Below, piece after piece: positions 18,871 through 27,586 of a stretch of 64,000 nucleotides of DNA (positions are counted from its first letter, which is position 1; the number at the start of each line of letters is the position of its first letter). A program made the position numbers and the translations under genes. Under the pieces are notes generated by a model that did not search any database, was not told where the DNA came from, and worked only from the letters and a program-made list of their open reading frames with translations. The DNA is from Niastella populi (lineage in GTDB: Bacteria > Bacteroidota > Bacteroidia > Chitinophagales > Chitinophagaceae), in contig NZ_LWBP01000045.1 in NCBI RefSeq assembly GCF_002078015.1, positions 157,467-221,466 of the forward strand. The letters run 5' to 3'.

Positions 18871-19983
18871 TTACACTAATTGATACATTTTGCCGGGCAG
18901 GGCCTGAACAATGTTCTGTATTTCGAGATTGAGGATGGCGGCTGCAATGGAACTGGTGCTAAGGCCGCAACGCAGGTTCAGTTCGTCGATATGCACCCGC
19001 TGTTTTTCGTTCAGTATTTCAACGATGGTCTTTTCTTCTTCATTCAGGTTCACAAAAAGTTCTTTTTGAGGCTGAATATTTTTTGCAACCGGTTGTTCCC
19101 AGCCTAAACTTTCTGCCAATTCATGTGTTTCGGTAAGCAAAATGGCTTTATTGTTCTTTATAAGGGCGTTACAACCTGCACTTTTGGCATCGGTGATCTT
19201 ACCGGGGAAGGCAAAAACATCACGATCATACCCAATTGCCAGCTCTGCCGTGATCATACTTCCGCCTTTTACGCCTGTTTCAATTACCACAACGGCATCG
19301 CTCATACCCGCAACAATGCGGTTACGCACGGGGAAATGATGTTTTTCTGCAGTTACATCGCTATGAAATTCGGTAAGCAACCCGCCGCCCTGTTTTATCA
19401 TGTCTTTGGCCAAACCGGTATGTTCTGCAGGGTACAGCGAATCGAGCCCATGCGCCAGTACGCCTACGGTTTGCAGGTTATGTTTGAGCGAGGTTTTGTG
19501 TGCAATGGCATCAATGCCGAAAGCGAGCCCGCTTACGATCAATACTTCATACCCGGCCAGTTCCTTTACCAGTTTTTCAGTAATGTTCTTGCCGTATGTC
19601 GAATTGTTGCGGGTACCTATTACCGCTACCACCCGCGGGGCATTGAGGTTGGCTTCACCGCGGTAAAACAGCATGGTGGGCGAGTCGTAACAATGCAGCA
19701 GCCGTTGCGGGTATTGGGGCTGGTTTATGAACAGCGGTTTTATTTTGTACTTTTCAATGAACGCGATCTCTTTTTCAAGGGAAGCGAACTGGTTGAATGA
19801 TTTTATTCGGCGGGCGCGTACTGTTCCTATGCCTTCGGTTTTTTCAAGTTCGGCAATGCGGGCTTTGAAAATGGCTTCTGCTGAATTGAATTGTTGTATC
19901 AGCAGTTTGGCATGTACACAGCCGATTTGTGGCACCTGCGTTAAGGCAAGCTGGTATAGCAGATCGTTGGTTATCGTAGTCAT
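18871..19983 (-). CDS. dprA: DNA-processing protein DprA
   Basis: A 370-residue DprA/Smf protein, which loads RecA on incoming single-stranded DNA during natural transformation. N-terminal helical HhH-like region (LALTQVPQIGCVHAKLLIQQF ... IGTVRARRI), central Rossmann-like domain with VVAVIGTRNNSTYG, VSGLAFGIDAIAHKTSL, GVLAHGLDSLYPAEH, FPVRNRIVAGMSDAVVVIETGVKGGSMITAELA and VFAFPGKI, and a C-terminal winged-helix domain (about 305-370) of the DprA type. Full length. Lies between secA and the OmpA-type gene, all minus strand. A helix-hairpin-helix outer-membrane protein at 25108 might also serve DNA uptake, but no comEC-type gene is present. Confidence 0.96.
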   Translation of the reverse strand: MTTITNDLLYQLALTQVPQIGCVHAKLLIQQFNSAEAIFKARIAELEKTEGIGTVRARRIKSFNQFASLEKEIAFIEKYKIKPLFINQPQYPQRLLHCYDSPTMLFYRGEANLNAPRVVAVIGTRNNSTYGKNITEKLVKELAGYEVLIVSGLAFGIDAIAHKTSLKHNLQTVGVLAHGLDSLYPAEHTGLAKDMIKQGGGLLTEFHSDVTAEKHHFPVRNRIVAGMSDAVVVIETGVKGGSMITAELAIGYDRDVFAFPGKITDAKSAGCNALIKNNKAILLTETHELAESLGWEQPVAKNIQPQKELFVNLNEEEKTIVEILNEKQRVHIDELNLRCGLSTSSIAAAILNLEIQNIVQALPGKMYQLV

Positions 19984-20073
19984 GGTTAATGGTAAATATT
20001 CTATTAATCCATAATCTAAGATAAGATGTTTCGGGGTATTAAGAAGCTGTTGCCGGTTACCACTTGCCGGGCG

Positions 20074-20111
20074 ATAATAAAAAAAGCCATCCCGCCTGAA
20101 ACGAGATGGCT
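20074..20111 (-). terminator. Intrinsic terminator of OmpA-family gene
   Basis: Arms 20085-20094 and 20102-20111 (AGCCATCCCG/CGAGATGGCT) form a stem with one wobble and, on the minus strand, are followed by TTTTTTTATTAT. It is 80 bases past the OmpA-family stop. A CCGGTAAC word repeat adjoins it at 20117-20147. Confidence 0.8.
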
Positions 20112-20116
20112 GTATT

Positions 20117-20147
20117 TACCGGTAACCGGTAACTGGTAACCGGCGAC
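20117..20147. repeat. CCGGTAAC word repeat
   Basis: Four close copies of a GGTAAC-type word in 30 bases. The first 25 bases match 10936-10960 at 22 positions, 9 kb away, both in intergenic DNA. Function unknown. Confidence 0.6.
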
Positions 20148-20190
20148 TATTTTTGGGATGTTGTATTTTCAACAGACAGTCAATTCTGAA

Positions 20191-22101
20191 TTACTGGCTT
20201 ATCACCTGCAACTCCGTTCTCCTGTTCAGCGCTTTGCCTTCTTCGGTGGCATTATCGGCAACGGGTTTGGTAGCGCCGAACCCTTTAAAGGTAAGGCGTG
20301 CCGGTTCTATGCCTTTGCCTGTAAGGTATTTTACAACGGCTTGTGCGCGGTTGTTCGAAAGAGTGAGGTTATCGGCGGCTTTACCGATATTATCGGTATG
20401 CCCGCTGATCTGCACCTTCAGGGTTGGGTTTTCTTTCATGAGCTGGAATATATTATCCAGTTCGATGGTCGATTCAGGTTTCAGATCGAATTTACCAAGG
20501 TCGAAGAAAATATTCTTCAGCACTATGCTGGCATTGGCTTCAATGGGTTGCAAAGGAATATCGATATTGTAAGTAGAATCGGGCGCTTTCTGGCTCAACG
20601 GGAAATTTTCTGAGAAGAACAGGTAGCCCTTTCTTTTTACATTGAACGCATAGTCTTTTCCTACCGGTAAGGTGATAAGGTAATTACCGGTGGCATCGGT
20701 TTGAACCCGGCTTATAACACCGAGCGAAGCCAGGTCGGTAAGCTCAACGGCAGAAGGCAATCCTTTCTGTGTTTTCTTATCAAACACTTTTCCTTTTACC
20801 CACAAGGTTCTGGCCGGCCGAAGATCTTCACGTAACTGGAAAGAATACAGGTCGAGCCCGCCGCGGGTGTCGCTGCGGTCGCTGGTATAGTAAGCGGTTT
20901 TGCCGTTGGCTGCAATAACCAGGCTGCCTTCGTTTTCGATGGTATTTACCGGGTAACCGAGGTTAACGGGTTTACTCCAGCCCTTACCCTGTTTGCGGGC
21001 TAAAAAAAGATCGGTGCCGCCATAACCCAAATGACCGCTCGATGTAAAATACAGGGTTTGGTTATCGGCATGAATAAACGGCGCATTTTCGTCACCGATA
21101 GTGTTTATTTCGGGGCCCAGGTTCTCTGGTTCGCTCCAGCGGCCATTGGGCAACTGATGGCAAACGTACAGGTCGTGGCCGCCATAACCGCCAAGGCGGC
21201 CGCTGGCAAAATACAGGTCGCGTTTATCGGGCGAAAGGCTGGGCGCCGATTCCCAGGCCTCGGTATTTATTCTGTTACCCATATTCTCGGGTTTGCTCCA
21301 GCCTTCGGGTGTGAGGTAAGAGATATACAGATCGCAACTGCCGAAGCCATAAGGGAAATTGCAACCGGTGAATATCAGCCATTGCCCATCCTGCGAAATA
21401 TTCTGTGCGCCTTCGTTCTGGTTTGAGTTGATATCGCCGGGTAAGGGTTGCGCTTTAGTCCAGTGCCCGTTCTCGAATTTCGATCCATAAAACTCTTCAT
21501 TGCCGTTTACCCGGCGCGTAAAAATGAATTCCTTATCGTCGATGGTGAGCGTTGGAAAATATTCCAGGTGTTTGCTGTTGATGCTGTCGCCCATGTTTTG
21601 CGGTTCGAAGCGGTAGCCATTCAATGGGTGCTGATTGCTATAGTCGATCGCAAACTGGTAGGTTTTACGGCGATAGTTGCCGGCTTTAATGCTTTGTGCA
21701 TTGAGGTTAGGTATGGAAAGAAATTCGTCGACGGCCTTTAACGCCTTTTCAAACTCGCCCTGGGCTGCGAGGTTGATGGAGTAGGGCAGGTTGTAATCTT
21801 TAAACCAGTTGCTGTCAATGGCCTTGCTTTTTTCATAGTATTCAATGGCGCTCTGGTGGTTCTTTTGTTCAAAGTACAAACCTGCAATTGACAAATAGGC
21901 CTCGAGGTAACGCGGTTCTATTTTTATGGCGTCCTGCAATGTTTTAATGCTTTCGGTGTAGTCGCCGTTCATGGCAATGCCGTATGCTTTTTCGAACAGG
22001 GCCTTTGCTTTTTTGCTTATTTTGTCAGGATCGTACTGCGCTTTCGCCGCTGAGCAAATAAGGGCGGCGCACATGGATATTGTAATTAATTTTTTGATCA
22101 T
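20191..22101 (-). CDS. TPR / PD40 propeller / OmpA protein (PorE-like)
   Basis: A 636-residue exported protein. Domains in order: signal peptide (KKLITISMCAALICSAAKA), TPR repeats (about 30-150), five or six WD40-like PD40 blades (about 190-430; for example SAPSLSPDKRDLYFASGR and GGTDLFLARK), a carboxypeptidase-regulatory-like beta domain (about 435-510), and a C-terminal OmpA peptidoglycan-binding domain (VQISGHTDNIG, NRAQAVVKYLTGKGI, NRRTEL). This order is that of PorE, a T9SS component that links the secretion ring to peptidoglycan, though several paralogues of this build are common in Bacteroidota. The ATG at 22101 fits the signal peptide. Ends before a terminator. Confidence 0.9.
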   Translation of the reverse strand: MIKKLITISMCAALICSAAKAQYDPDKISKKAKALFEKAYGIAMNGDYTESIKTLQDAIKIEPRYLEAYLSIAGLYFEQKNHQSAIEYYEKSKAIDSNWFKDYNLPYSINLAAQGEFEKALKAVDEFLSIPNLNAQSIKAGNYRRKTYQFAIDYSNQHPLNGYRFEPQNMGDSINSKHLEYFPTLTIDDKEFIFTRRVNGNEEFYGSKFENGHWTKAQPLPGDINSNQNEGAQNISQDGQWLIFTGCNFPYGFGSCDLYISYLTPEGWSKPENMGNRINTEAWESAPSLSPDKRDLYFASGRLGGYGGHDLYVCHQLPNGRWSEPENLGPEINTIGDENAPFIHADNQTLYFTSSGHLGYGGTDLFLARKQGKGWSKPVNLGYPVNTIENEGSLVIAANGKTAYYTSDRSDTRGGLDLYSFQLREDLRPARTLWVKGKVFDKKTQKGLPSAVELTDLASLGVISRVQTDATGNYLITLPVGKDYAFNVKRKGYLFFSENFPLSQKAPDSTYNIDIPLQPIEANASIVLKNIFFDLGKFDLKPESTIELDNIFQLMKENPTLKVQISGHTDNIGKAADNLTLSNNRAQAVVKYLTGKGIEPARLTFKGFGATKPVADNATEEGKALNRRTELQVISQ

Positions 22102-22530
22102 CAGATTTGCTTTTCGTGAATCGGCAATCCCCGGCTTCATCGGGGCAGGCTGTGAATTCGTGAAACGGCAAACGTGAAACGTGAAAAGCCCTATGTTCGT
22201 GCCTGATAACTTTTTTGCACTTATTATAAAGCCAATCCTGAATCTGTAGTGCTCGCTTCGCCTGCTACATATAATTTTAACGCGTTAACCGGTAATTAGT
22301 CAACTTCCTGTCAAAATCAGTCCAACTTTAAAGCTTAAAGATAAAAAATGATTAAAGTTTTCACATAAAACTTGTTTATCGCCTTTTAAGATGCTGATTT
22401 GGGCAGAAAAGTTTATTAGAAACTGTTATAAATAACCCAATGGTGTATTAACGCACAATAGCGCCGGGAAATTAATCTGGGTGTTAAGTGAGGGAAACCC
22501 TGTCAACCAGTTACCTGTTAACTCGTCAAC
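22102..22530. other. Upstream region of OmpA-family gene, with repeat
   Basis: No gene seen. Bases 22159-22190 (CGTGAAACGGCAAACG...) form an intergenic repeat that recurs at 49424-49455 with 30 of 32 bases identical. The rest is AT-rich and probably holds the promoter of the minus-strand OmpA-family gene; 22500-22530 has GTTAACTCGTCAACTC words. Confidence 0.5.
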
Positions 22531-23151
22531 TCACGGAACGTGAATGTACTTGTGCAGCTGCAGCGAAAATTCCCAACGTGGGTTGGCCTTGATATAATCG
22601 ATGATCAGCGGCGTTACCGCAGCCGATTTACTCCACTCGGGCTGCAGATACAATTTACAGGCGGGCGAAACCAGGGCGGCATATTTTTCGGCCCATTCGA
22701 AATCGCTTTTATTGTATACTACTACTTTCAGTTCATTGGCGAGGGGAAGAATTTCGGGCAGGGGCGCCTTGAACTTTTTGGGCGAAAGGCAGATCCAGTC
22801 CCACGAACCGCTTACCGGCCAGGCGCCGGAGGTTTCAATATTGGTTTGAAAGCCGGCTGCATGCAGTGCATCGGTAAGCGCATCGAGGTTATGCATCAGC
22901 GGTTCGCCGCCGGTAATGATCGCCAAACGGCCGGGTTCGGCGCTGGCGCCGGCCACTATTGTTTCAATGGTTTGTAAGGGATGTTTCGATGCTTCCCAGC
23001 TTTCTTTTACATCGCACCACACACAGCCTACATCGCACCCGCCGAGGCGAATGAAGTAAGCGGCCCTTCCCTGATGGTAACCTTCGCCCTGCAGGGTGTA
23101 GAAGGATTCCATTACCGGATATTGAATCGTATCTATAGAAGCTTTTGTCAT
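22531..23151 (-). CDS. queE: 7-carboxy-7-deazaguanine synthase
   Basis: A 206-residue radical SAM enzyme of queuosine/7-deazapurine biosynthesis, converting 6-carboxy-tetrahydropterin to 7-carboxy-7-deazaguanine. The N-terminus has FYTLQGEGYHQGRAAYFIRLGGC, then the cluster motif CDVGCVWCD (Cys-x3-Cys-x2-Cys), and ITGGEPLMH for SAM binding. Length is normal for the compact QueE form. No other que gene is in the window. A word-repeat spacer separates it from folD upstream. Confidence 0.95.
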   Translation of the reverse strand: MTKASIDTIQYPVMESFYTLQGEGYHQGRAAYFIRLGGCDVGCVWCDVKESWEASKHPLQTIETIVAGASAEPGRLAIITGGEPLMHNLDALTDALHAAGFQTNIETSGAWPVSGSWDWICLSPKKFKAPLPEILPLANELKVVVYNKSDFEWAEKYAALVSPACKLYLQPEWSKSAAVTPLIIDYIKANPRWEFSLQLHKYIHVP

Positions 23152-23171
23152 CGATGCAAAGTTCTGGAAAA

Positions 23172-23290
23172 TAAGATAACCAATGTGCTAATTTGCCAAT
23201 TAGCTAATGTGCTAATGCCTTGAATTTGGAGAAGCCTGCTATTAATCGGATCTTCCGATTGTGCCAATTAGCCAATTAGCATATTATCAC
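23172..23290. repeat. CCAATTAGC/GTGCTAATG word repeats
   Basis: Between folD and queE the words GTGCTAAT, CCAATTAGC and GCTAATTTG repeat at 23175-23217 and again at 23256-23283. They contain direct and inverted copies that could pair. No gene present. Confidence 0.55.
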
Positions 23291-23305
23291 ATCAACTAAT
23301 TATTC

Positions 23306-24181
23306 TCAGTGTTTCGCCAAACAGGCATTGTACGTATTCTTCATCAACGCCGCAATTGTCATGGGGCCTACACCACCCGGTACAGGCGTTATATATGAGC
23401 ACTTTGGAGAAACCGTATCGAACTGCACATCGCCTTTTATTGAATAGCCTCTTTTCTTCGTAGCGTCAGGCACGCGGGTAATACCAACGTCAATTACAAT
23501 GGCGCCATCCTTTACCATATCGGCGGTAACGAATTCAGGTTTGCCCAATGCCGCTACGATGATATCAGCCTGCAAACACAGTTCTTTCAAATTCCTTGTG
23601 GCCGAGTGGCAGATGGTAACTGTACAGTTGCCGGGGTTGGTATTGGCGCTAAGCAAAATGCTCATGGGGCGGCCAACGATATTACTTCGGCCGATAACCA
23701 CGGCATGCATGCCTTTGGTATTGATCTTATAATGTTCCAGCATAAGCATAATGCCATGCGGAGTGGCGGGGATAAAAGTGGGCAGCGACTGCACCATTTT
23801 GCCCACGCTTACGGGGTGAAACCCGTCAACGTCTTTTGAAGGGTGAATGGCGTTGATCACTTTTTCATCTGAAATATGTTTGGGCAGCGGCAATTGAACC
23901 AGAATACCGTCCACATCCATGTCGCTATTCAGTTCTTCAATGGCTTCCAGCAGTTTAAATTCACTGATGGTATCTTCAAGCCGCACAAGCGTGCTGCGGA
24001 ACCCGATCTCTTCGCAGGTGCGCACCTTTGAACCAACATAGGTTTCACTGGCGCCGTTATTACCTACCAGTACGGCGGCAAGGTGCGGCACTTTTTTGCC
24101 TTCGGCTACCAGTTGAGCCACTTTAATTTTCAATTCATCCTTTGTTGCCTGTGATACAAGCTGCCCGTCTAAAATTTTCAT
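23306..24181 (-). CDS. folD: Bifunctional methylene-THF dehydrogenase/cyclohydrolase
   Basis: A 291-residue FolD, interconverting 5,10-methylene-THF, 5,10-methenyl-THF and 10-formyl-THF with NADP. Motifs visible: [27 protein letters not shown] (Tyr and Lys catalytic region), [47 protein letters not shown] for the nucleotide, and C-terminal [18 protein letters not shown]. Full length. A TACCTTTG box ends 4 bases before the ATG, suggesting a leaderless message. Confidence 0.98.
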   Translation of the reverse strand: MKILDGQLVSQATKDELKIKVAQLVAEGKKVPHLAAVLVGNNGASETYVGSKVRTCEEIGFRSTLVRLEDTISEFKLLEAIEELNSDMDVDGILVQLPLPKHISDEKVINAIHPSKDVDGFHPVSVGKMVQSLPTFIPATPHGIMLMLEHYKINTKGMHAVVIGRSNIVGRPMSILLSANTNPGNCTVTICHSATRNLKELCLQADIIVAALGKPEFVTADMVKDGAIVIDVGITRVPDATKKRGYSIKGDVQFDTVSPKCSYITPVPGGVGPMTIAALMKNTYNACLAKH

Positions 24182-24185
24182 GGCG

Positions 24186-24193
24186 CAAAGGTA
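24186..24193 (-). promoter_or_regulatory. Bacteroidota -7 box of folD
   Basis: Minus-strand TACCTTTG matches TAnnTTTG and is separated from the folD ATG by only CGCC, so transcription would start at or next to the start codon. Confidence 0.5.
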
Positions 24194-24289
24194 AAGGGCT
24201 GGGGGTTGCTGCCCTAAAGGAGAATAAAAAATTTTTTATATTAGGTATTTTGAATATGTTTAATGACTGAATTTTGAAAGCTTACTGCT

Positions 24290-25111
24290 GTGAAAAGATT
24301 GCTGTTGCCATTCTATCTTATCCATTGTCTGGCCCATGGTCAGTCAATTCATTACTCACCGGGTACTTTATACACCGGATTGGGTGCTTATAGCCATCAA
24401 TTTACCCAATCGTTTTCCTTTACCGCCAACCAGGCGGCGCTGGGTACAATTTCATGCACCAGTGCGGGCTTATATTCCGAACAAAAATATGGGTTGAAAG
24501 AGCTGTCGATGTACATGGGCGCCGTGGCCATACCGGTGAACCGGGGCGGTATTGGCATTGCCATGCAATACGCCGGCAACAGCGATTTCAATGAAAGCCA
24601 GGTGGCCATAGCTTATGGCAAAAACCTGGGCAAGGTAAATGTGGGGGTGCAGTTCAATTATAATATGATGCGGGTGGCCGGCTATGGCAATGACGCGGCC
24701 ATTGGGTTTGAAGTGGCCAGCCAGTGGCGCATCAGTTCAGCCCTCATAACAGGAATTCACATAGTAAACCCGGTTGGCGGGCGCTTCAAAAATCAACCTG
24801 GCGAAAAGCTGGCGGCGGTTTACCAGTTTGGCGCCGGCTACGAAGTTTCCAATCAGTTATTTGTGAGTGCAGAACTTACAAAAGAAGAGAACCGGCCGGT
24901 AAACGTACAGGCCGGTTTGCAATATATGCCTGTGCCCGACCGGTTATTTATTCGAACGGGCGTCACAACCGCAAATACATCACCGTATGCAGGCATAGGC
25001 TGGCAGTGGAAGAATTGCCGGGCCGATGTAAACGTGCGTTATCATCCGCAACTGGGGCTTTCACCCGGTGTATTGCTTTTATTTTTTGGCAAACAAAAAG
25101 AAGAACCGTGA
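24290..25111 (+). CDS. PorV/PorQ-like outer-membrane barrel protein
   Basis: A 273-residue protein with a short signal peptide (LLLPFYLIHCLAHGQ) and an all-beta body with alternating strands: FTQSFSFTANQAALG, VAIPVNRGGIGIAMQYAG, QVAIAYGKNLGKVNVGVQFNY, ISSALITGIHIVNPVGG, QFGAGYEVSNQLFVSAEL, AGLQYMPVPDRLFIRTGV. It resembles the PorV/PorQ (FadL-like) barrel group linked to T9SS; the assignment is tentative. Its stop overlaps the GTG start of the next gene (GTGA), so both are translated together and probably work at the outer membrane as a pair. Confidence 0.75.
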   Translation: MKRLLLPFYLIHCLAHGQSIHYSPGTLYTGLGAYSHQFTQSFSFTANQAALGTISCTSAGLYSEQKYGLKELSMYMGAVAIPVNRGGIGIAMQYAGNSDFNESQVAIAYGKNLGKVNVGVQFNYNMMRVAGYGNDAAIGFEVASQWRISSALITGIHIVNPVGGRFKNQPGEKLAAVYQFGAGYEVSNQLFVSAELTKEENRPVNVQAGLQYMPVPDRLFIRTGVTTANTSPYAGIGWQWKNCRADVNVRYHPQLGLSPGVLLLFFGKQKEEP

Positions 25112-27180
25112 AATGGCCGCTGGTAATATGGCTTGTGGGGCAGGGGATGGCTGTTGCAGCCCAGGAGCGACCGGTGGAACCGGTTAATGAACAACAGCTC
25201 GAAATGCAGGCCGAACGAGATGAAGGTGTACCGGAAGATGATACCCAATGGCAGCAGCTCGCCTATTTACAAAAACATCCGTTGAATTTAAATGCGGCCA
25301 CTGAAAATGAGTTGAAAGGCTTGCGCCTGCTTACCGGCCTGCAGATCAGTAATTTTTTGATGTACCGCCAGCAGTTGGGCGCACTACTACATATTTACGA
25401 GTTGCAGGCCATTCCGGGCTGGGATGTGGTAACTATAAAACAACTGCTGCCATTTGTTACCGTGAGTGATCAAAAAACGATAACCGCCCGCCTTGGCGAA
25501 CGTTTCGGTAAGGGCGAACAAACCGCTTTATTGCGGTTTGCCGCAACGGTGAGCCAGGCTGCTGAACATAAAAAGACAACCGGTACGTACCTTGGCTCTC
25601 CCGCGGCTATTTTGTTCCGGTATAAGTATAACTACAAAAACCTTTTGCAATATGGTGTAACCGGCGATAAAGATGCCGGCGAGCAGTTCTTTGAGGGCGC
25701 GCAAAAGAATGGGTTCGATTTTTATTCATTTCATTTCTTCGCCCGTAAACTGGGCAACATTCAATCGCTGGCTATTGGCGATTTTACCGTTGGGTTTGGA
25801 CAGGGCTTAATACAATGGCAGGGGCTGGCTTTTAAAAAAAGCGCCTCCGTATTGATGATAAAACGGCAGGGGCCGGCATTGCAACCTTATAATTCAGCCG
25901 GTGACTATAATTTTCACCGCGGCATTGGCATAACAGTACAAAGGAAATCTATTCAATGTACTTTATTCGGTTCGGTACGGAAACTAAGCGCCAACCTGGA
26001 AACCGATAGTGCATTTGCCGAAAGAGAACATATTTCTTCTCTACTTACTATGGGTTATTACCGCACAGCGGCAGAGCTTAACAACCGGTATAATGTGCAA
26101 TGCATAACCGCCGGCGGGTCGGTAAAATTAACGGGTACCAGGTCACACTTTGGTATAAATGCGGTTCAGTATAATTTCTCCAATCCGCTGCAGCCGGCCG
26201 ATGAACCGTACGACCGGTTTGCCATAAATGGCAGTCATTGGAGCAATTACAGTGTTGATTATGGTTATACCTTTCGAAATATGCATGTGTATGGCGAGAT
26301 AGCCGTTGATAAGCTGTATAACAAAGCCCTGGTGCATGGCCTGCTGGCCAGTCTTGATCCCAAAGTTGATCTGGCTGTTGTTTACCGCAACATCAGCAGC
26401 CGTTACCAATCGTTTTTCAGCAATGCTTTTACCGAAAACCGGTTGCCCGTAAACGAAAATGGGCTGTATGCCGGTTTGTCGATACGCCCGGTGCATGGCT
26501 GGAAACTGGATGTGTATGCCGATCTTTTCCGGTTCCCGTGGTTGAAGTATCAGGTGAATGCGCCATCGGGCGGACAGGAATACCTGGTTCAGGTAACCTA
26601 TACGCCTAATAAATATGTTGAAATGTATAGCCGGTTCAGGCATGAAACAAAAGGCACCGGTATCAATGATTCAGTATCGGTTATACGACCGGTAATGCCT
26701 GTACGCCGGCTAAACTGGCGAACACAGATGATTTACCGGCTCAACCGCACCGTTGAACTGCGCAGCCGGGTGGAAACGGTTTGGTATGGCAGCAGAAAAA
26801 CGCAAAAAGAAACCGGCTTTTTATTTTATACCGATGTGTATGTAAAGCCCCCGTTGAAGCCGTTCTTTTTTAATGCCCGGTTTCAATATGTTGAAACCGG
26901 CGGCTACAATAGCCGCATCTATGCGTGGGAAAACACCGTTATGTATAATTATTCTATTCCGGCCCAGTTCGATAAAGCCCTGCGATATATTGTTAATATC
27001 AGTTACCGCGTAATGCCGGGGCGGGGAACGCAGCGGGTTCGAAAAACGAATTGCCTGTTCTCTTTATCGCTTGCACAATCTTTCTATCCGTTCAAACCAG
27101 CCATTGAAGCAACGGAGACTGCAGTTGAGGCGTATAACCGATCGGATATTAAGCTGCAGATTATTTTTACAAGGAGATAA
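25108..27180 (+). CDS. Outer-membrane helix-hairpin-helix (ComEA-like) protein
   Basis: A 690-residue protein. I start it at the GTG at 25108, which overlaps the previous stop codon (GTGA) and opens a signal peptide (KWPLVIWLVGQGMAVAAQ); the frame is open further upstream but overlaps the previous gene. Residues about 55-125 hold a ComEA-type tandem helix-hairpin-helix segment (LNLNAATENELKGLRLLTG and ALLHIYELQAIPGWD). The rest (about 150-690) is a long series of amphipathic strands (FGQGLIQWQGLAF, FGINAVQYNF) suggesting a large barrel. In Bacteroidota such proteins are common and uncharacterised; DNA binding at the cell surface is possible from the HHH part. A diverged copy of the last 68 codons is found at 29703-29909. 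Confidence 0.88.
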   Translation: MKWPLVIWLVGQGMAVAAQERPVEPVNEQQLEMQAERDEGVPEDDTQWQQLAYLQKHPLNLNAATENELKGLRLLTGLQISNFLMYRQQLGALLHIYELQAIPGWDVVTIKQLLPFVTVSDQKTITARLGERFGKGEQTALLRFAATVSQAAEHKKTTGTYLGSPAAILFRYKYNYKNLLQYGVTGDKDAGEQFFEGAQKNGFDFYSFHFFARKLGNIQSLAIGDFTVGFGQGLIQWQGLAFKKSASVLMIKRQGPALQPYNSAGDYNFHRGIGITVQRKSIQCTLFGSVRKLSANLETDSAFAEREHISSLLTMGYYRTAAELNNRYNVQCITAGGSVKLTGTRSHFGINAVQYNFSNPLQPADEPYDRFAINGSHWSNYSVDYGYTFRNMHVYGEIAVDKLYNKALVHGLLASLDPKVDLAVVYRNISSRYQSFFSNAFTENRLPVNENGLYAGLSIRPVHGWKLDVYADLFRFPWLKYQVNAPSGGQEYLVQVTYTPNKYVEMYSRFRHETKGTGINDSVSVIRPVMPVRRLNWRTQMIYRLNRTVELRSRVETVWYGSRKTQKETGFLFYTDVYVKPPLKPFFFNARFQYVETGGYNSRIYAWENTVMYNYSIPAQFDKALRYIVNISYRVMPGRGTQRVRKTNCLFSLSLAQSFYPFKPAIEATETAVEAYNRSDIKLQIIFTRR

Positions 27181-27586
27181 AACTGTTCTTACCAACTCGG
27201 CAACATAATATCTACGAAGTATAAAACATAAGGGTACATACAGCCGAATCTGCCTTTATTATTATCCTCTTTGTTACACACTTATTGGAAAAAACTGCAC
27301 GGTTATTCTTAAATCTGCACAGTTATCGAAAAGATTTTGTTCATTTATATAATAACCTATATTTATAGACGAATTACGGGTTGAACAAAAACTGCACCGT
27401 AACCTTCTTAATTTATAAACCTTTCCTTTATGTTTACCGTTTCGTTATTGAAATATAGGTATTCGCAATTTTTGCATTCCCACTTCAGGCTTTACTTTAT
27501 TAATTTTTCCAGCTCATTTATCTTTTCTTTTAGTCTTGCTTGAAATCTTATAACTGATCATTTAATCATATAAAAATAAAATTCAC
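27181..27586. other. AT-rich intergenic region
   Basis: No gene is supported. The stretch is clearly more AT-rich than the gene before it, with several near-matches to TAnnTTTG and no obvious stem. It presumably carries the promoter of the T9SS cargo gene at 27587 and marks the left side of a possible insertion. Confidence 0.5.

Noticed and set aside
23172..23290. CRISPR-like array
   Set aside because: Words are 8-10 bases without regular spacers or repeat length, so this is a word repeat, not a CRISPR.
24724..25107. Upstream extension of the HHH outer-membrane gene
   Set aside because: This part overlaps the PorV/PorQ-like gene in another frame and is not protein-like; the GTG at 25108 with a signal peptide is a better start.
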